DNA of 64,000 nt from Heterodera schachtii (taxonomy: Eukaryota > Nematoda > Chromadorea > Rhabditida > Heteroderidae). Shown piece by piece: positions 60,101 to 64,000 of the stretch (positions are counted from its first letter, which is position 1; every line of letters begins with the position of its first letter). The notes beneath the pieces are model-generated. The model was not told where the DNA came from, searched no databases, and saw nothing but the letters and a program-made list of their open reading frames with translations. Location: the NCBI GenBank assembly GCA_023374025.1, contig SIJG01000007.1, positions 1,469,852-1,533,851 on the forward strand, given 5' to 3'. The position numbers and the translations under genes were made by a program.

Positions 60101-63100
60101 ACCGTTTCTTCCCCCTACCGTATACCTCAACTTGGGGTTGTTACGGTATCCGTGTGCAATTCGATGCATTAAGTCGACACTCATCTCAAAATCGTCAATA
60201 TGTGCGCTCAGTTTGAACGTGTCGCTCAGAATGGCGTTCAGATTCACCACGAGTTGTTCCAATTGGCTCATAAATTCCGCCTTTTCGCTTTTCTTCGCTT
60301 CGGGCACAAGCGAATTAAGCGATGCCCTCAGGGCATTGTCGTCCAATGCTTTGCCAGAGGCGACGGAAGTTGAGACGAGGGAACACAGAGCAGAGGTCAG
60401 ACACCGATTCAGACGGACGAAACCCCTGGCAATTAAAGGTAATTAATTAAGAGGGATGGCAATTCAAACACAGCAAAATTCAAACCCCTTCGAGTGCCGA
60501 AATGCGATTTTGAGTTGTGCCAATGCACTGGTGGCCGCCTGCTGCCGCACTTCGGCATTTTCGGCCGCCATTTGTCTGAGCAATTGCTGACAAAGGGCGG
60601 TAAGCAATTGTTGGTCACTCTCGACGAGGAGAAAGTCGGGAAATTTACGGACGAAGGCACGCAAAGTGCGAAACAAATGGAAAAGGGACGGCAGAGAATG
60701 GAGGCAAGAAAAAGGGAAAAGCAAAAGACGAAGCAAATCGGGCAAAAGATGGGGCGAGGAGGGCGCGAGTTGGAAGAGCAGCTCAACCAGGTCCAGCACC
60801 AGCAGCAGCACTTCGGCCGACAACTGCCGGGACAGCAGGGCCTTCTCGAGATGGCCATTAACTGCCAAAGGCAAATTAATCGTCTAATTAAAATCATTAG
60901 GGGGGGGGGGGGGGGGTTTGGCATCTGCTACTGGTTTTTTGGTGCTTCGACTTTCCTTACCACTGCTGTTGCGCCTTCTCATCCGCCATCTTATTCCGTC
61001 TGTCGCTGCTGTACTGCTTGAATTCGTTGCTTTTCCATTGCCATTTTCCTCCGTTAATTCGTCGCCCTTCGGCATCGTCCCATTGCCATTTGTGCCGTTG
61101 TCCCCTAATGTGCTGATACTCATTGTTTCCATACTTTGTCGCCTTTTCTCCGCCAAAAAGTGTTGGGGAAAGTCAAATTCGTCTGTTCCTTGACAAAAAT
61201 GGATTCCGCAGATCAAATGGACGAAAGAATCGACGGAATGGCGACGAGGAAACGCCGGAGGGGCGAATTGGGAGAAAGTGAAAAGGAGCGAACGGAGGAG
61301 ACGGACGAAGCGGTGGAACTGATCGGGGGAAAACTGACGAAAGTGGGCGAGCAGAGAGGGCATGGGAAGAGAACGGAGAAGCCAACAGACGCAGAGAAGA
61401 AGCTAAACAGGGACAAAGGGAGTACAAATCGACGAGATGCCAATTTGTGGCCAAAAGATTGCCAAAATGGCAATTAGTTGGCTTAATTATTAGTAACATG
61501 GTCCGTTTGCCTCTCTCGGCTGCCAACCTTTTTCCGAGTCGTTTCTTCCGCTTTCCCCGCCGTTCCTTCTGCTGCTGGCGCCAACTCTCGACGACTGTTC
61601 CGTTCCTCCTCTTCCGCCGATGCTAATCCCGAGTCTTTGTCCTTTTCTTTGTCTCTCTTTCTCTCCCTTTCGTCACTTTCCGGCAATTCCATCTCCAATT
61701 TGTCCTGTCCCAATTCCATCGCCATGGCTAACAATGGCGAGTACATAGCAGCGACTCGTTGTCCCAACGCGCTGTTCTCTCCGTTCAGTCGCCAGTCGTT
61801 TTCATGAGAGGCAATTAGCGAGTGGAGGAGACTGACGTAAGAAGCGCAAAGGGACGAGCGAACGCGGAGCAAAAGGCGAAGTTGGGAGAGGAAAAGGAAC
61901 AGGGGAAAGTGACGAAAACGATGATCAACGGACAGATCGGAAAACAGCTTCAGCGAAAAAGGGGAATGACAAGCGGAGACAAAAGACGAAGTGGCGGAAG
62001 AAAGGGACGGCACGGAGGACAGAGAAACGGCACTGAACGGAGGGGGGGGGGGGTCAATTGGAGAATTGCATGGGAAGGGGGAGAAACGGTACTGAATGGG
62101 CGGATGGATGAGATTTTGGGAATTGGGGGGGGGGATGTTGTGCCATTGGTCGCCATTCCGAGTGCCTTTCTTTGCCTTACCTTTTCGTCATCGGATTCCC
62201 TCTTCCGCCGGCGTTGTCCCTTTTGCTTCCTCCGCCGTTTGTCTTCCCTTTGGGTGAATTTATTTTTCTGCTGTTTGCCAAATTCGTCGTCGATTTGCGC
62301 AAAGTGCCAAAAGCGCCGGTGGGCGCGGCACAGAACAAATTTTGAAAATTTTTCGTCTTTTTGTTTTCGTCTTCGGCCGATGGAAGTGAAAAATCGAAGG
62401 GAAAAGGAAGGCAAAGGAAGAGAGAATGGTGGTGGGAGAGGAGAAGACGGAAGAAGGACAGTTTGAGGGAGAGCAACTGTGCACAGAACGGCGAATTTGG
62501 CACGCAAATGGACAAAGCACTGACAAAAGGGGAGGGGGGGCATTTTGAAATTTGGAATTGGTAAAACGATTAAACGTTGGCATTTCTATAATTTGGCATT
62601 GTGCCCACTCACTCAATTCTCGCATCCATCGTGTTGCAATAATGCTTCATCTGTTCAATTATCCATCCGCGCGACAATAATGCAACCGATTCGCGCAGAA
62701 ACTGTGCCCATGCCGAATTGATCGCGTCCGCTTGTGCCGTGTTTTTTGCCGCCCTTTCCAATACTTCGCCGATTAGCAATTCGCCGAGTTGGGAAAGTTG
62801 CCTAAGGAATTCGGAACCACCGAAGCGCAATTTGCGCGGCAATAGATGGCCCTGTGGCAAATGGAACTTCGTACTTTGGACTGATCAGACTCTCTTTACT
62901 TGCGTCTGATCAATATGCTCAACAAGCGATCGGTGGATGAGCGAGAGGAGAAACCAAGCGGAAGAACAGGCCGAGTCGCGGGCATGGCCCGAACTGGAGA
63001 CGAACAGACGGACAAGCTGAACATGCAGAAGGGCCTAAAGAATGGCAGAATGAGTGGTCAATTGGCATCTGCCGCTGAAGCCCATACAAAGTCGGCACTT

Positions 63101-63384
63101 GTCCCTGGGCTCTTCCGCTGCTCTTCCGTTGGCATTTCCTTTCCCAATTGACCGTTGGCATTTGCCCCGGGGCTCTTCCGCTGCGTTTCCGTCGGCTTTT
63201 CCTTCGCCTTTTCTTTTCTTTCGCTTCCGTTTCGGTTGTTCCGCTGCTCTTCGTTCTGTTTCTGTTCCCTCTTCGTCCACACTTCTTCTTCTTCTTCCCC
63301 TGTTTCATTTTCCTTTTTTTGCTTTGGCAATCGCTCCAAACGGACAAATTCCAACAATAATTGGCTCCTATTTTGCGCGTCCAC
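57134..63384 (-). CDS. DOCK6/7/8-type guanine nucleotide exchange factor (3' part)
   Basis: Activates Rac/Cdc42 through its DHR-2 domain. In 5' to 3' order: a low-complexity exon at about 63.38-63.06 kb, 62.86-62.61 ([20 protein letters not shown]), 62.0-61.5 ([19 protein letters not shown]), 61.3-61.0, 60.87-60.48 ([20 protein letters not shown]), 60.35-60.07 ([20 protein letters not shown]), 59.86-59.61, 59.35-59.2 ([20 protein letters not shown]), 59.08-58.9 ([12 protein letters not shown], then [20 protein letters not shown]), 58.6-58.45 ([20 protein letters not shown]), 58.08-57.9 ([31 protein letters not shown]), 57.86-57.7 and 57.31-57.134 (stop). These match DHR-2 of DOCK-C proteins throughout. 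An extra base at 59026 shifts the frame between FYGS and KFGELNG. The DHR-1 half was not found and probably lies right of the window. Confidence 0.9.
58120..58280. repeat. Tandem repeat (TGCTGATCACYC) in DOCK intron
   Basis: Four imperfect copies of a unit of about 42 bp (TGATCACTCAGA, AATGCCATT, CCCATGTTGATCACCC). Intronic. Confidence 0.6.
59370..59600. repeat. 38-bp minisatellite in DOCK intron
   Basis: Five to six copies of a unit such as CAAATGGACAATCCCTCCCT followed by CCCTGGGATTACAGTACT. Spurious plus-strand frames (MDNPSLP) arise from it. Confidence 0.85.
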
Positions 63385-63389
63385 CTTTA

Positions 63390-64000
63390 ATTGGGTTTTG
63401 GCATTAATTATTTCAATTTGCTATTTATACCCGCCCATCCAAAAGCATTGAGCTGATCAGTGCCAACTGACAAAGCGTTTCAAAGGCACCGTTTGCAATA
63501 AGCGCAGAAGAAGATTGGTCCAAAGAAGTGAAAGAAATGCTAACAAAAAAACAAAATAATAATAAAAAAATTAATAATTTAAAATAATAAAATTAACATT
63601 TCCAAAATTCGGTGGAGAATAATGTGGAGAAAGGAAAGCATTTGCTCGGGAGAACATTTGAGCACATTTCGAATGGAAGTCGCAAATAAATCGGCGGAAA
63701 ATGAGCGAAGAAAGGCACGGGAGGAAATCAGAAAGGCATTCAAATGGGGGTCCTGGAAAAAGTGCCAAAAGTAAGCAATTGATGGCTAATTATGACTTGA
63801 GGCTGAACACTCGACACGCAAAGGACGCGCAAATGAAAGAGGGGCCGGTGGGAGTCGAGCCAACGAACATTTGGCACATTGACATGGGGCGAGAGGAAGC
63901 AAAGTGCCGGCGGAGGGGGGTCCAGCGAAATGGGCAGCCGATGGTCGCCGGAAGGAAAAGCGGCGGTTAGGCACGAGGAAAAGCCATCCGCCGATTGGAA
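63390..64000. other. Right edge, no exon recognised
   Basis: Probably intron or 5' flank of the DOCK gene. AT-rich around 63540-63600. Open frames near 63.7-63.97 kb show no family motif. Confidence 0.4.

Overview
The window is nuclear DNA of an animal, almost certainly a nematode. Genes have many small exons with short introns. Recognisable products include a MIG-2-type Rac GTPase, a soluble guanylate cyclase, a LEM-3/ANKLE1 nuclease, a MEGF6-like EMI/EGF protein and a PAR-motif Cys-loop chloride channel. Three introns whose reading frame fixes both ends use GC instead of GT as donor, with a fourth probable. Frequent GC-AG introns have been reported in potato cyst nematodes, so a cyst-nematode relative (Heteroderidae) is my inference; the sequence alone does not prove it. 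I see no bacterial, viral or toxin gene.

Layout. 0.45-7.9 kb (+): MEGF6-like secreted EMI/EGF protein. 8.2-8.6 kb: minisatellite. 8.8-12.8 kb (-): soluble guanylate cyclase. 13.8-14.4 kb (-): 3' half of a serine carboxypeptidase. 14.4-17.5 kb (-): LEM-3/ANKLE1 nuclease lacking its tail. 18.0-18.6 kb (-): 3' end of eIF6. 18.8-20.05 kb (-): TTC14-like TPR protein. 20.4-22.2 kb (-): Glu/Lys-rich coiled-coil protein. 22.8-23.9 kb: unclear exons. 24.7-25.7 kb (-): second LEM-3 3' end. 25.7-29.1 kb: tandem repeat, NADAR-domain gene and a FLYWCH/MULE transposase split by a MITE. 29.2-34.9 kb (-): second, truncated guanylate cyclase followed by the complete serine carboxypeptidase. 36.6-38.9 kb (+): flavin monooxygenase. 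39.2-39.7 kb (-): small ankyrin protein. 40.6-42.7 kb (+): V-ATPase subunit B. 43-48.3 kb: transposons, fold-back elements and a chimeric small gene that has captured an exon of ATP synthase subunit g. 49.0-49.7 kb (-): ATP synthase subunit g. 50.3-51.4 kb (+): MIG-2 Rac. 51.8-55.3 kb (-): Cys-loop channel. 57.1-63.4 kb (-): DOCK6/7/8-type exchange factor, 5' end not seen.

The main structural feature is a pair of segmental duplications: 10.4-14.400 kb matches 29.1-32.880 kb, and 14.401-15.33 kb matches 24.799-25.727 kb. They abut at one base junction that cuts two genes. Each gene has one copy broken in one place and the other copy broken elsewhere. The genes are otherwise ordinary, independently transcribed housekeeping, signalling and neuronal genes, not an operon with a shared job. 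DOCK and MIG-2 are a GEF and a Rho-family GTPase only about 6 kb apart, but nothing in the sequence links their regulation.

Several conserved exons carry isolated 1-base frameshifts, so part of the apparent gene breakage may be consensus error. This is flagged where it matters.
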